From contig BEIF01000003.1 of the NCBI GenBank assembly GCA_002898215.1, positions 173,885 to 237,884 of the forward strand: a DNA stretch of 64,000 nt, given 5' to 3'. The first letter of the stretch is position 1, and every line of letters begins with the position of its first letter. The DNA comes from a bacterium HR29 (GTDB lineage Bacteria; Chloroflexota; Dehalococcoidia; Tepidiformales; Tepidiformaceae). The position numbers and the translations under genes are program-made. The notes below the pieces were generated by a model, which was given only the letters and a program-made list of their open reading frames with translations, was not told the DNA's origin and made no database searches. Positions 8,815 to 17,335 of this stretch are shown one piece after another.

Positions 8815-9276
8815 GGCTCCTTGCGCATCGGGGCAGGGAACAGGGTTCTCGACGCGTGGCCCGGGCCGGCTGATTCCACCATCGAAGCCGGGCGCCGCGT
8901 CGGCCCCGGTGGCCACATCGGCTGCCACGATGGGCAGCGCCCGAGGCTCGACCGTCCCCGGCGCGGGCCCGCGGAAGCGGGCGCGGAACGCGGGGCTCCT
9001 CCACGCCGACGCCGCTCGCCTCCCTCTTCGCGACGGCAGCGTCGAGGCTGCCGCCATCGGGGCGGTGCTCGGCCGGGTGTCGGACGACGTGGCTGCGCTC
9101 GGCGAGCTAGACCGCCTGCCCCGGCCCGGCGGGATGGGCTCCTCCGCCGACACGCTCGCCGACGCCGATTCCGCCACCCGTGACGGACCTCGAGGGGCCT
9201 TGTCAGGCCCTCGGCTTCGAGTCGGGGAAAACGGCCGGGCTCTCCCGTTCCACGGTCCGCTTTCGAAAGCCAGCGG
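8815..9276 (+). pseudogene. Decayed SAM-dependent methyltransferase (UbiE/Methyltransf_11 type)
   Basis: Three successive reading frames carry consecutive parts of one methyltransferase. From 8821, frame 1 gives [18 protein letters not shown] then [10 protein letters not shown] (motif I). From 8996, frame 2 gives [19 protein letters not shown] then [16 protein letters not shown] (motifs II and III). From 9180, frame 3 gives [13 protein letters not shown] and TVRFRKPAG, the usual C-terminal strand. At least two frameshifts are needed to join them, and the N-terminus is missing. The pieces keep family order and spacing, so this is a dead gene. The rest of the stretch 8541-8814 shows nothing supportable. 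Confidence 0.6.
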
Positions 9277-9296
9277 GACCTTCCCCGTCCGCACCC

Positions 9297-9326
9297 TTGC
9301 CGCGCTTGTTTACCGCTCGGTATCGT
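9297..9326 (+). promoter_or_regulatory. Promoter with overlapping palindromic operator for acyl-CoA synthetase
   Basis: -35 TTGCCG (9297-9302), 18-bp spacer, -10 TATCGT (9321-9326). The palindrome TACCG-CT-CGGTA (9311-9322) overlaps the spacer and the -10. ACCGnnCGGT is a typical half-site arrangement for TetR-family acyl-CoA regulators. Repression by such a factor is inferred; no TetR gene is visible in the window. Confidence 0.5.
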
Positions 9327-9371
9327 TATCGGGACCGCAGGGATGCAGGACTGCCGAGGGAGGTCGAGCGT

Positions 9372-11021
9372 ATGTTCCCGAGCACGATGATGGACCTGCC
9401 GCTCACCATCCAGAACATCCTCTGGCGGGTCGAGCGGCTCTTCTACGACAAGCCGCTCGCGACCTACGACGAGGCCGGCAACGCCACTCGCTCCACCTAC
9501 GGCGAGCTCGTCCGGAACGCCAACCGCCTGGCGAGCGCTCTCGCGAAGGAGGGAGTCCGCCCCGGCGACCGGGTGGCCACCTTCGGCTGGAACACCCAGC
9601 GCCACCTGGAGTGCTACTTCGCCATCCCCTGCATGGGGGCGGTGCTGCACACCCTGAACGTCCGCCTCTTCAGTGAGCAGCTCGAGTACATCATCAACCA
9701 CGCCGAGGACAAGGTCATCTTCTGCGACCGCTCGGTGCTGCCGATCCTCGAATCGTTGGCCGACAAGATCCCCACCGTGCAGCTCGTGGTCCTCATGAAC
9801 CAGGGCCCCGAGCCGACCGGGAAGCTGAAGCGGACGGTCGACTACTTCGAGTTCCTCGCTTCGGGAGACGACCAGTACCCCTGGCCCACCCTCGACGAGC
9901 GGGCCGCGGCCGCGATGTGCTACACCTCCGGCACGACGGGCAATCCGAAGGGGGTCGTCTACAGCCACCGCTCCACGATGATCCACTCCCTGGTGGCTGC
10001 CCTGCCCGATGCCGTCGACATCTCCGAGTCCGACGTCCTCATGTACGCCGTGCCGATGTTCCACGCCAACGCCTGGGGTCTCCCCTACGCGGCGGCGATG
10101 ATGGGTGCGAGCCAGGTGTTCCCCGACCGGTACCTGGACGCCGAGCGCATCGTGAACATCCTCGAGAAGGAGCAGGTGACCATCTCGGCTGGCGTGCCGA
10201 CCGTCTGGATTCCCGTCCTCAACCTGCTCGACCGCACGGGGAAGAAGCTCCCGGCGCTGAAGAAGGTGCTCTGCGGCGGCTCCGCGGCGCCGCCGGCCCT
10301 TATCGCCGGGCTTCGCCGCCACGGCATCCACCTCGCCCACGCCTGGGGGATGACCGAAACCTCGCCGCTCTGCTCCCTCAGCCGCATCCGCTCGACGATG
10401 GACGGCTGGAGCGAGGACCGGAAGCTCGAGGTGATGGCGAAGCAAGGGGTGGTCGTCCCCACCGTCGAATGGCGCATCGTGGACCTCGACTCGGGGAAGG
10501 AGCTGCCCTGGGACGGAAAATCCTTCGGCGAGCTGCAGGTGCGGGGGCCGTACATCACCGGCACCTACTACAACGACCCGACGGCCAGCGAGAAGTTCAT
10601 GGACGGCTGGCTGCGCACCGGCGACGTCGCCACCATCGACCCGCTGGGGTACGTGCAGCTCGTCGACCGGACGAAGGACCTGGTGAAATCGGGCGGGGAG
10701 TGGATCTCCTCCGTCGAGCTCGAGAACCTCATCATGGCCCACCCCAAGGTGCTCGAGGCGGCGGTGGTGGGGCTCCCGCATCCACGCTGGCAGGAGCGCC
10801 CGGTGGCGGCGGTCGTTCCCAAGTCCGAGCACAAGGGCGACCTCACCGCCGAGGAGCTCCGCGCCTACCTCTCCGACAAGGTCGCCAAGTGGTGGCTGCC
10901 CGACGAGATCGTGTTCGTGGAGGCCATACCGCGGACGAGCGTGGGGAAGTTCGCCAAGAGCCAGCTCCGCGAGCAACTGAAGGAGATCGCCGAGCGCTGG
11001 GCGGCGACGGCTACGGCGTAA
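9372..11021 (+). CDS. Medium/long-chain acyl-CoA synthetase (AMP-forming, AlkK-like)
   Basis: Activates carboxylic acids to acyl-CoA through an acyl-adenylate. 549 residues. The P-loop-like [10 protein letters not shown] (about 185-194), the MTETSP motif, the TGDVA motif and the C-terminal [13 protein letters not shown] with catalytic Lys near 525 are all present. The N-terminus, [12 protein letters not shown], matches the AlkK-like fatty acid group. The ATG at 9372 is chosen over an upstream in-frame GTG because GGGAGG lies 13-18 nt before it and homology begins there. It has its own promoter with a palindromic operator and a terminator at 11042-11075, so it is monocistronic. It probably supplies beta-oxidation. 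Chain-length preference is not readable. Confidence 0.92.
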   Translation: MFPSTMMDLPLTIQNILWRVERLFYDKPLATYDEAGNATRSTYGELVRNANRLASALAKEGVRPGDRVATFGWNTQRHLECYFAIPCMGAVLHTLNVRLFSEQLEYIINHAEDKVIFCDRSVLPILESLADKIPTVQLVVLMNQGPEPTGKLKRTVDYFEFLASGDDQYPWPTLDERAAAAMCYTSGTTGNPKGVVYSHRSTMIHSLVAALPDAVDISESDVLMYAVPMFHANAWGLPYAAAMMGASQVFPDRYLDAERIVNILEKEQVTISAGVPTVWIPVLNLLDRTGKKLPALKKVLCGGSAAPPALIAGLRRHGIHLAHAWGMTETSPLCSLSRIRSTMDGWSEDRKLEVMAKQGVVVPTVEWRIVDLDSGKELPWDGKSFGELQVRGPYITGTYYNDPTASEKFMDGWLRTGDVATIDPLGYVQLVDRTKDLVKSGGEWISSVELENLIMAHPKVLEAAVVGLPHPRWQERPVAAVVPKSEHKGDLTAEELRAYLSDKVAKWWLPDEIVFVEAIPRTSVGKFAKSQLREQLKEIAERWAATATA

Positions 11022-11041
11022 CCCCTTGTGCCTCTGGTCGT

Positions 11042-11075
11042 AGCCCCCTCCCCCGAACGCCCGGGGGAGGGGGCT
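11042..11075. terminator. Strong hairpin terminator
   Basis: A 13-bp perfect stem with an 8-nt loop (AGCCCCCTCCCCC paired with its complement). It lies 20 bp after the acyl-CoA synthetase stop and before the convergent MOSC gene, so it may serve both strands. Confidence 0.7.
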
Positions 11076-11213
11076 CGGTTCCCTCGGCCGAACGGCGGTT
11101 CGCCTCCCGCCGACCTCCGCCGCGGCCCAGGGCCGAGCCTGGCCGCGAGGGGCGGGCCCGGGAAGATTCGGCGGAAGCGGAAGGTGCGGCCGGATGGGGT
11201 GGTGCGGCTCAGG

Positions 11214-11699
11214 TCAGGAGGTGGGGTCGTCGCGGTCGACCAGCTCCACGGCGTCCCCGGGGCGGATCACGCCCCCTTGGAGCACCCGGGCGTACACCCG
11301 GCTCCAGCCGGGATGCAGGGCGTGGTGGATGCGGTTGAAGTCGCCGCCGAGGAAGCTCCCCCGGATCGTCTTGCAAGGGGTCGTGAAGCGGGTGACCTCC
11401 ACCAGCACGGAGCTTCCCAGCCGGAGCCGGCTTCCCGGCCGTACCCGGTCCCAATCGAGCCCGCTGATGGTGACGTTCTCGCCTGCCGACCCGGGGGCGA
11501 TGGGATGCCCCTCCCGGCGGAGCGCTTCGATCCGCTCGAGCGAGTAGAGGCAGAGCGCCCGCTCGGGCCCGCCGTGGTTCTCGGTGTCGTTGTGGCCGTC
11601 GCCCTCGATGCCGAGCGGCCCCACGCGCGCCTCGCTCACAGGCAGCTTCGGCACGCCGCCGGGCGAGACGTTGATCTGCGTGATCCGCCCCACGTCCAT
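11214..11699 (-). CDS. MOSC domain protein
   Basis: A 161-residue stand-alone MOSC (molybdenum cofactor sulfurase C-terminal) protein. This family binds molybdenum cofactor or labile sulfur; examples are YiiM and the C-terminal domain of MOCOS. The segments VGPLGIEGDGH, HGGPERALCLYS, GSAGENVTISGLDW and RFTTPCKTI, whose Cys near 109 is the conserved sulfur carrier position, are clear. The ATG is preceded by TACCCT at 7 nt and no ribosome site, so the mRNA is probably leaderless. The cognate molybdoenzyme is not in the window. Confidence 0.85.
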   Translation of the reverse strand: MDVGRITQINVSPGGVPKLPVSEARVGPLGIEGDGHNDTENHGGPERALCLYSLERIEALRREGHPIAPGSAGENVTISGLDWDRVRPGSRLRLGSSVLVEVTRFTTPCKTIRGSFLGGDFNRIHHALHPGWSRVYARVLQGGVIRPGDAVELVDRDDPTS

Positions 11700-11706
11700 G
11701 CCGGGA

Positions 11707-11712
11707 AGGGTA
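11707..11712 (-). promoter_or_regulatory. -10 element of leaderless promoter (TACCCT)
   Basis: Reads TACCCT on the minus strand, 7 nt before the MOSC ATG at 11699. Confidence 0.45.
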
Positions 11713-11764
11713 GCACACCGGCGCTCAAGGAACGGCCGCCCCCGCCCGATTACCAGGGTGTGGC

Positions 11765-12736
11765 ATGGGGACGCACCGCGTGGATCGACGTGACCTTCTC
11801 GACTTCGTCCGCGACGACGGGCTCGAGCTCCTGCTCCTGAGCTGTCCCGACGCGGTCGTCGTCGCCGGAGAGGGCGATTCCGTCATCCTCTTCTCCGGCT
11901 CGGCCGAATGGCTCTTCCGCTCCGACCCCCCCGCCGTGCTGGGCAAGTCGGCGAGCGACTTGTTCGCCCCGGGGGAGTTCGACCGCATCCGGCGTGCGGT
12001 CGAAACCGAAGGGGCGGTGCGCGGAATGGCCGTTCGCGGCCGCCGGGCCGACGGCAGCGAGTTCCCCGCCAGCGTTTCGGCGGCTCGCCTCTCGGACCGG
12101 TACGGGGGCGCCGCCGTCGCCATCTTCGTGCGCGACCGCACCGCCCAAGAGGAGCTCGAGCGTGAGCTCTCCGAGCGGAACGAGCGCCTCCGGGGGCTCG
12201 TGGTGCGGTTGAACGAAGCTGCCCAGCGCGACCCGCTCACGGGGCTGCTCCACCGCGGTGCGGGGCTCGCCCGCGCGGAGGAGGCGTTCCTCGAGGCGCG
12301 CGCCGCGGAGCGCCCCTTCGCCGTCGTCCTCTTCGACCTCGACCACTTCAAGGGGATCAACGACGTCTACGGCCACCTGGTCGGCGACCGCGCCCTCCGG
12401 CGCCTCGCGAACGTCATCGCCGAGCACACCCGCCGCGGCGACATCGTCGCCCGGTTCGGAGGCGAGGAGTTCATCCTCTTCCTGCCCGCGGCGAACCGCG
12501 AGGTGGCTGCGGCTGTGGCGGAGCGGGTCCGCACCGCCGTCGCCCGTCTGCGCTTGGAAGTGGAGGGGCTCCATCTGGCCGTCACGGTGAGCGCCGGCGT
12601 CGCCTCCGTCCCCGAGTGCGCCCCGACGCTTCTCGAGGCGATCCACGTCGCCGATACCCGCCTCCTGGCAGCGAAGCGGCTCGGAAGGAACCGCGTCGTT
12701 GCCGAGGATCTCGAAGAAGGAGACCAGGCCGCATGA
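11765..12736 (+). CDS. PAS-GGDEF diguanylate cyclase
   Basis: Predicted to make cyclic-di-GMP from GTP in the cytoplasm in response to a PAS-bound signal. 323 residues with no membrane helix. Residues about 10-130 are a PAS domain (SCPDAVVVAGEGDSVILFSG). A short coiled linker rich in Glu and Arg follows. The GGDEF domain spans about 158-320 with an intact GGEEF active site at 232-236. An RRGD motif lies five residues before it, which fits the inhibitory I-site. First gene of a three-gene overlapping operon; its TGA overlaps the ATG of the HDOD gene (ATGA). The ligand of the PAS domain is unknown. Confidence 0.88.
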   Translation: MGTHRVDRRDLLDFVRDDGLELLLLSCPDAVVVAGEGDSVILFSGSAEWLFRSDPPAVLGKSASDLFAPGEFDRIRRAVETEGAVRGMAVRGRRADGSEFPASVSAARLSDRYGGAAVAIFVRDRTAQEELERELSERNERLRGLVVRLNEAAQRDPLTGLLHRGAGLARAEEAFLEARAAERPFAVVLFDLDHFKGINDVYGHLVGDRALRRLANVIAEHTRRGDIVARFGGEEFILFLPAANREVAAAVAERVRTAVARLRLEVEGLHLAVTVSAGVASVPECAPTLLEAIHVADTRLLAAKRLGRNRVVAEDLEEGDQAA

Positions 12737-13698
12737 CGAGCTGGACCGGAACCGACGAGCGTGGCCGCGTGCGAACCATCGTCAACCGTACGACGGAGCT
12801 GGCGCCCCTCAAGGTGGTGGCCGCGAAGGCCATCGCCCTGGCCGAGGACGAACGCAGCGCCGCCCTCGACCTCGCGGCGGTGATCAGCTCCGACCAAGCC
12901 CTCACCGCGAAGCTGCTCCGCCTCGCGAACTCGGCCTATTACGGCTACGCCCGCCGCATCTCGAACGTCCGCGAGGCGGTGATCCTCCTCGGCATGCGCA
13001 CGGTCCGCTCCGTGGCCATCGCCTCGTCGATCATGGATGCCTTCCGCGTCCCCGAGACCGAAGGGTTCGACGTTGAGCTCTTCTGGGGACACGCCGTGGC
13101 CGTCGGTGTGGTCGCCGAGCAGATCGCCCGCGAAACGCGGGCCGCGCGCCCGGAGGACGCCTTCACCGCTGGCGTTCTCCACGACGTCGGCCGGCTGGCG
13201 ATGGCCGTGGTCGAGCCGGACCGCTTCCAGACGATGGTCCGCCTCGTCGTCGAGAAAGGGATGACGACGCGCGAGGCCGAGTTCGCGGCCTTCGGCGTCT
13301 ACCACTGGCAGGTGGGCAGCCGGCTGGCCCAGCGGTGGCGGTTCCCCGAGCCCCTCGTCGAGGCGATCCGCGAGCATGCGAAGAGCGACACCCGGTCGCT
13401 TTCCTCGCTTGCCGACGTGGTGGCGGCCGCCAACCTCGCCTGCAACAAGTTCGGCTACGCGGCCGGATTCGACTGGACGAACCGGCCCGAGCGCTGGCCG
13501 ACGCTCGCCCTGTCGCCGAGGGTCGAGCGCGTGCTCGACGCTGTCCCCGGCGGGATCCACGCCCTGATGGAGCGGGCCCGTACCTTCCTCGTCAACGTCT
13601 CCTCGAGGCCGCCTCGCTGGTTCCGCTCCCCGCTCGCCGACGGTGCCGAAGAGGAGGAACAACCTGAACCAGGGACGGCGATCGATGGCGCAGCCTGA
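12733..13698 (+). CDS. HDOD domain signalling protein
   Basis: A 321-residue HDOD (metal-independent HD-related output) protein. Hallmarks are ISSDQALTAKLLRLANSAYYG, the VREAVILLGMRTVRSVA helix and FTAGVLHDVGRLAM. HDOD proteins act as regulatory scaffolds for stress, motility or cyclic-di-GMP signalling rather than as hydrolases. The ATG overlaps the preceding GGDEF stop by 4 bp, so translation is coupled. The gene end overlaps the next gene by 14 bp when its start is taken at 13685. I expect the three products to be made in fixed ratio and to interact. The target is not evident. Confidence 0.88.
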   Translation: MTSWTGTDERGRVRTIVNRTTELAPLKVVAAKAIALAEDERSAALDLAAVISSDQALTAKLLRLANSAYYGYARRISNVREAVILLGMRTVRSVAIASSIMDAFRVPETEGFDVELFWGHAVAVGVVAEQIARETRAARPEDAFTAGVLHDVGRLAMAVVEPDRFQTMVRLVVEKGMTTREAEFAAFGVYHWQVGSRLAQRWRFPEPLVEAIREHAKSDTRSLSSLADVVAAANLACNKFGYAAGFDWTNRPERWPTLALSPRVERVLDAVPGGIHALMERARTFLVNVSSRPPRWFRSPLADGAEEEEQPEPGTAIDGAA

Positions 13699-14488
13699 TG
13701 CCCCGCTCCCCGACGGCCGAATTCTTCTCCCAGAAGGAGGCGGATTGGGGAGCGACGAGATGGACCCCGCCACCGATTCGGGAAGCAGCCGCCGGAAGGT
13801 GGTACTGCGGCTGGTGAGCCTCGCCCTCTGGGGCGCGGTCCTGGCGATGTTCGCCGTGCCTGCCGTCCGTGAGCCGAGCGCCGGCCGCGTGGCCACCGCC
13901 CTGCTCTTCGCCCTGCTCTTCGTGGCTGCCAACGCGCAGCTGGTGCTCGTCCGCTGGGCCGGGCATCGGCGCGTTCGGCAGCTCAACGCGAAGCTGCGGA
14001 CGTCCGGGTACTTGAGCGACGAGTTCGACCTGCCGAACCGGAACTACCTGCTGGCCGAGCTGCGGCGCGAGATGCCGCACGCCCGCGAGCACGGCTCGCC
14101 CTTCACCCTCATCGTCCTCTCCCTCGACGACTTCGAGGGCATTCGGGAGCGCCGCGGCGAGGACTTCGCCCAGCGTGCCCGCCGGGCCTTCGTCGACGTG
14201 CTCCAGCGGGTCACCCGAGGGTCGGACTTCCTCGCCCACCTCGGCGGGGCGACGTTCGCCGTGCTGCTCACGGAGTGCACCAGGGAGCAAGCCTTCAACT
14301 ACCTGAAGCGCGTGCCCGGGACCATCGGGGTCAGCGACGGCCGCCGCGTCTACGACGTCGGCGTGACGGCGCGTGTCTCCGAATACGACATGGAGTCGCT
14401 GTACGCCACCGATGTGCTCCGGGCCGCCGAGGAGGCGACGCCTCTCCGCCGCAAGGAAGAGCCCCGGCCCTGGGCGGAAGCCGCCTGA
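13685..14488 (+). CDS. Membrane protein with degenerate GGDEF domain
   Basis: About 267 residues. Two hydrophobic segments near the N-terminus (LRLVSLALWGAVLAMFAVPA and ATALLFALLFVAANAQLVLV) anchor it. Residues about 105-250 have the GGDEF fold (FTLIVLSLDDFEGIRERRGE), but the signature reads GGATF where GGDEF is expected. The catalytic acidic residues are gone, so it should not make cyclic-di-GMP. Such domains often bind GTP or partner proteins. The start is uncertain: ATG 13685 overlaps the HDOD gene, while ATG 13760 has a better GGGGAG site 7 nt upstream. It is the third gene of the operon and convergent with the small membrane-protein gene that starts the pyk-side operon's 3' end. Confidence 0.75.
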   Translation: MAQPDAPLPDGRILLPEGGGLGSDEMDPATDSGSSRRKVVLRLVSLALWGAVLAMFAVPAVREPSAGRVATALLFALLFVAANAQLVLVRWAGHRRVRQLNAKLRTSGYLSDEFDLPNRNYLLAELRREMPHAREHGSPFTLIVLSLDDFEGIRERRGEDFAQRARRAFVDVLQRVTRGSDFLAHLGGATFAVLLTECTREQAFNYLKRVPGTIGVSDGRRVYDVGVTARVSEYDMESLYATDVLRAAEEATPLRRKEEPRPWAEAA

Positions 14489-14494
14489 CCGAAC

Positions 14495-14851
14495 CTAGAG
14501 CAGCCGGACGGCCACGGCCGCCCCGACAGCGGCGGCGACGCTTCCCAGCACGACGAGCGTCGCCCAACGGACGAGCGGCGAGAGGCCCGTGCCGGGCACC
14601 GCGGCCAGGGCGCCGGCCCCGCCGCACTCCGCGATGACGGTGCGCGCTTCGGCCAACATCGACCGCGGCACCACGACGGCGAAGGCGCTGAAGGCGGGGA
14701 GGGAGCCGCCGCCTACGGCTGCGCCGATACCCTCCTCGTAGCTGGCGGCCGGGATGCCCGCCTCTTCCAGCGCGGTGAGCCAGAACGCGAGCGCCGCCGG
14801 GTCGCTCGTGCGCGCCACCACCACGCTGCCGCCGGCCGACGCCCCTTTCAT
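14495..14851 (-). CDS. Small DUF2007-like protein with C-terminal membrane helix
   Basis: 118 residues. The first 85 fold like the ferredoxin-type DUF2007 putative signal-transducing domain: VVVARTSDPAALAFWLTALE, GIPAASYEEGIG, then AFAVVVPRSMLAEARTVI. A single hydrophobic helix follows at about 94-117, ending in VRLL. Its ATG overlaps the pyk stop (ATGA), making it the third member of a coupled chain (phosphodiesterase, pyk, this gene). Function unknown. The assignment to DUF2007 rests on pattern only. Confidence 0.65.
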   Translation of the reverse strand: MKGASAGGSVVVARTSDPAALAFWLTALEEAGIPAASYEEGIGAAVGGGSLPAFSAFAVVVPRSMLAEARTVIAECGGAGALAAVPGTGLSPLVRWATLVVLGSVAAAVGAAVAVRLL

Positions 14852-16281
14852 GACGGGGAGGGCTCACCCACCTGGTGGAGCTTCAGGAAGTTCGTCACGC
14901 CCGAAGCGCGCACGGGGACGCTGGCCACCACTACCGCTTCCTCGCCCGGCTGGGCGAAGCCGTGCTGGGGCAACAGCCGGTCCACCAGCTCGAACATCTC
15001 CTCGATGTGCTCCACCCATTCGCCCAACAGCGGGACGACGGAGCGCGCCAGGTGGAGCCTCCGGGCAACCTGCGGCGACGGGGTGATGGCCACGATGGGA
15101 ACGCGCGGGTACACCTTGCTCAGCAAGAGCGCCGAATAGCCGCTCTTGGTGAAGCAGGCGATGACCTTCATGTTCGCATCCGATTCCACGATGTTGCGGG
15201 CCGCCAGCGCGACCACGAAGGAGTGGTCGTCCTCGTTCGACCCCGGGAGCACCACCGGGATCTCGTCGAGGACGCTCTCGGCCGTGCGGATGATGCGGTC
15301 CATCATCGCCACGGCCTCCACCGGGAACCGCCCCACTGCCGTCTCTCCGGAGAGCATGAGGGCGTCGGAGCGGTCCCAGACGGCGTTGGCCACGTCGCTC
15401 GCCTCGGCCCGTGTCGGCCGCGGTGAGTCGATCATCGACTCCAGCATCTGGGTGGCGGTGATGACGGGAACCTTCTCCCGGGCGGCGGCAGCGATGATCC
15501 GCCGTTGCCAGATGGGCACCTCCGCCGGGCCGACCTCCACCCCGAGGTCGCCCCGCGCCACCATCACTCCGTCCGATTCGGCGACGATGGCGTCGAGCCG
15601 CTCCAACGCCTGCCGCCGTTCGATCTTCGCGACGACCGGGATTTCGCCGCCGGCGCGGAGCATCTGCTCGCGCACCTGGTGCAGGTCCTCCGGCCGCCGC
15701 ACGAAGCTGAGCGCGACGAGGTCGACGCCGAGCTCGATGCCCAGCTCCAGCGCTGCCCGGTCGCGCTCCGTCAGCGGCGCCGCCGAGAGCTCGGCACCCG
15801 GGATGTGAACGCCCTTGTTGGGACCCAGCAGGCCCCCGTGCACCACCCGCGCCACCAAGGAGCCGTCCTCGCGCGACTCCGCCTCGAGCTCGATGAGGCC
15901 GTCGTCGAGGAGGATGCGCGTCCCGGGGCGCACGTCCTCGAGGAGGTGCGGGTAGGAGATCGTGAACAGCTCCTCGGTGCCGTGAACGAGCCGATTCGTG
16001 ATGCGCACGCGCTGCCCGTCCACCAAGTTCAGCGGGCGGCCTCCCTCGGTGGGGCCGGTGCGGAGCTTCGGCCCCGCCAAATCGAGGAGGATGGCCACGT
16101 CCTTCCCGGCTGCTCGCGCCGCCGACCGGACGAGCTGGATGGCGCGCGCGTGCTCCTCCAGCGAGCCATGGCTGGTGTTCAGGCGGGCCACGTCCATCCC
16201 GGCGTGGATCATCGCCGTGATGGTCTCCAGGGAAAGCGAGGCGGGACCGAGGGTGCAGACGATCTTCGTCGCCCGCCTCAC
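14848..16281 (-). CDS. pyk: Pyruvate kinase
   Basis: Converts phosphoenolpyruvate and ADP to pyruvate and ATP in the last step of glycolysis. 477 residues is the usual length. TKIVCTLGPAS, DVARLNTSHG, LDLAGPKLRTG, the VARGDLGVEVG active-site region and TQMLESMIDSPRPTRAEASDVANAV are diagnostic. The usual NFSHG reads NTSHG here. The start is a GTG that overlaps the stop of the phosphodiesterase gene by 4 bp (GTGA), and the stop overlaps the following ATG. Translation of all three genes is therefore coupled. Identification is secure. Confidence 0.96.
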   Translation of the reverse strand: MRRATKIVCTLGPASLSLETITAMIHAGMDVARLNTSHGSLEEHARAIQLVRSAARAAGKDVAILLDLAGPKLRTGPTEGGRPLNLVDGQRVRITNRLVHGTEELFTISYPHLLEDVRPGTRILLDDGLIELEAESREDGSLVARVVHGGLLGPNKGVHIPGAELSAAPLTERDRAALELGIELGVDLVALSFVRRPEDLHQVREQMLRAGGEIPVVAKIERRQALERLDAIVAESDGVMVARGDLGVEVGPAEVPIWQRRIIAAAAREKVPVITATQMLESMIDSPRPTRAEASDVANAVWDRSDALMLSGETAVGRFPVEAVAMMDRIIRTAESVLDEIPVVLPGSNEDDHSFVVALAARNIVESDANMKVIACFTKSGYSALLLSKVYPRVPIVAITPSPQVARRLHLARSVVPLLGEWVEHIEEMFELVDRLLPQHGFAQPGEEAVVVASVPVRASGVTNFLKLHQVGEPSPS

Positions 16282-16754
16282 CGGCGCACCTCCGCGAGCG
16301 TGGGCCTCCGTGGACCGAGCGTCACGAACGTCACCCGCGGCTTCCGGCCGGCCTGCAGCTCCAGGATGGCCGCCGTCCGCTCACGGTGGTGGCCGCGCCG
16401 GCCGGCGGCGCCGGGGTTCAGGACGAGGCGCCCGTCCCGTTCGGCCGCCATCGCCCGATGGGTGTGACCCACCACCAGGACCTCCCACCCTTCGGGCGGC
16501 GCGTCCTCCTCCCGGTGGACCACGGCGATGCGGAAGCCTTCGGCTTCGAGCCAGGCCATTGCCGGAAGGGCGGCCGGCTCACCTCGACGGTCGGTGTTGC
16601 CGCGGACGGCCGTTAGGGGCGCGAGCTCCCGCAGCCGTTCGAGCACCCCCGGGCCCACGTCGCCCGCGTGGATGATGCGGGCGCAGCCGCGCAGCGCCGC
16701 GAGCAAGGGAGCGTCGGCGCAGCCATGGGTATCGGCAATCACGCCGATGCGCAT
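16278..16754 (-). CDS. YfcE/MJ0936-family metallophosphoesterase
   Basis: A 158-residue calcineurin-like phosphodiesterase. The metal-binding motifs are in order: IADTHG (7-12), GDVG, GNTD, VVGHTHRAM and the NPGAAGRRG loop. Family members hydrolyse phosphodiesters with Mn or Ni ions; the physiological substrate is generally unknown. First gene of the coupled operon with pyk. TACACT lies 8 nt before the ATG and the intervening bases include GGAGG, so either a leaderless or a very short-leader transcript is possible. Confidence 0.85.
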   Translation of the reverse strand: MRIGVIADTHGCADAPLLAALRGCARIIHAGDVGPGVLERLRELAPLTAVRGNTDRRGEPAALPAMAWLEAEGFRIAVVHREEDAPPEGWEVLVVGHTHRAMAAERDGRLVLNPGAAGRRGHHRERTAAILELQAGRKPRVTFVTLGPRRPTLAEVRR

Positions 16755-16762
16755 CGCCCTCC

Positions 16763-16768
16763 AGTGTA
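16763..16768 (-). promoter_or_regulatory. -10 element TACACT of phosphodiesterase-pyk operon
   Basis: Reads TACACT on the minus strand, 8 nt before the ATG at 16754. Divergent from another TACACT element at 16805-16810; the two start codons are only 62 bp apart. Confidence 0.45.
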
Positions 16769-16804
16769 CGCCGCGGGCCGTCGGCGGCGCGTTCCGCGCC
16801 CTTT

Positions 16805-16810
16805 TACACT
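16805..16810 (+). promoter_or_regulatory. -10 element of leaderless promoter (TACACT)
   Basis: TACACT ends exactly 6 nt before the ATG at 16817, with no purine-rich ribosome site. Confidence 0.6.
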
Positions 16811-16816
16811 GGCGCC

Positions 16817-17332
16817 ATGCCCGACCGCGAGGGCGCGCTCAAGGCCCGTGAGTTCCTCTTCCTCTGCGAGGACCTAGCGCTCGCCGGCTTCGATGCTGGG
16901 GCCGCGGGGCTCCAGCGGCGGGTGATGTGGACCATCCTCCAGTACTTCGCGCACCGCCCCTGGGTCCATCTGGAGCTGCAGCCGCAGGTCTCCCGCGGCA
17001 TCGTCGAACTCGGCCTCCACTTCGAGGGCACCCTCGAGGCGAACGAGGCCGCCGCTGCCGAGCTCGTCCCCCGCCCGGGCCCCATCCTTACCCGTCTCGG
17101 AGATGCCTGGGAGTTGGAAGTCTGGACCCCGACCTGGCGTCGCTTCCACCGGACGTTTCCCTTCGAGCGGCTCACCGCGAGCCTCGCGCGCGCAGTGGCC
17201 GGCGAATTCCGCGCCCTCCTCGAAGCCGGCGCCGAGCTCCTCCCGGTGCTCGAGCGCGCAGGGGAGCCGCTGCTCGTCGCGGCCGCGCCGGGTCGGGCGC
17301 AACCCCACCGCCCCCGCCGTCGCCGGCGGTGA
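16817..17332 (+). CDS. Conserved-looking protein of unknown function
   Basis: 171 residues that I do not recognise. It has no signal peptide or membrane helix. It has a mixed alpha/beta composition (LHLELQPQVSRGIVELGLHF reads like two beta strands) with a helical middle (residues 35-50) and ends in an Arg-rich tail (PRRRRR). The leaderless start is one of the clearest in the window. It is divergent from the phosphodiesterase-pyk operon and convergent with the next gene, ending 3 bp from it. Codon use matches the neighbours, so it looks like a real resident gene. Confidence 0.6.
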   Translation: MPDREGALKAREFLFLCEDLALAGFDAGAAGLQRRVMWTILQYFAHRPWVHLELQPQVSRGIVELGLHFEGTLEANEAAAAELVPRPGPILTRLGDAWELEVWTPTWRRFHRTFPFERLTASLARAVAGEFRALLEAGAELLPVLERAGEPLLVAAAPGRAQPHRPRRRRR

Positions 17333-17335
17333 GGG

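Noticed and set aside
7944..10976. 1010-codon minus-strand frame across acyl-CoA synthetase
   Set aside because: Only its last 198 codons form a real protein; the rest is antisense to a well supported gene.
13643..13684. GTG start for the degenerate GGDEF protein
   Set aside because: Adds residues inside the HDOD gene and lacks a ribosome site; later ATGs are better.
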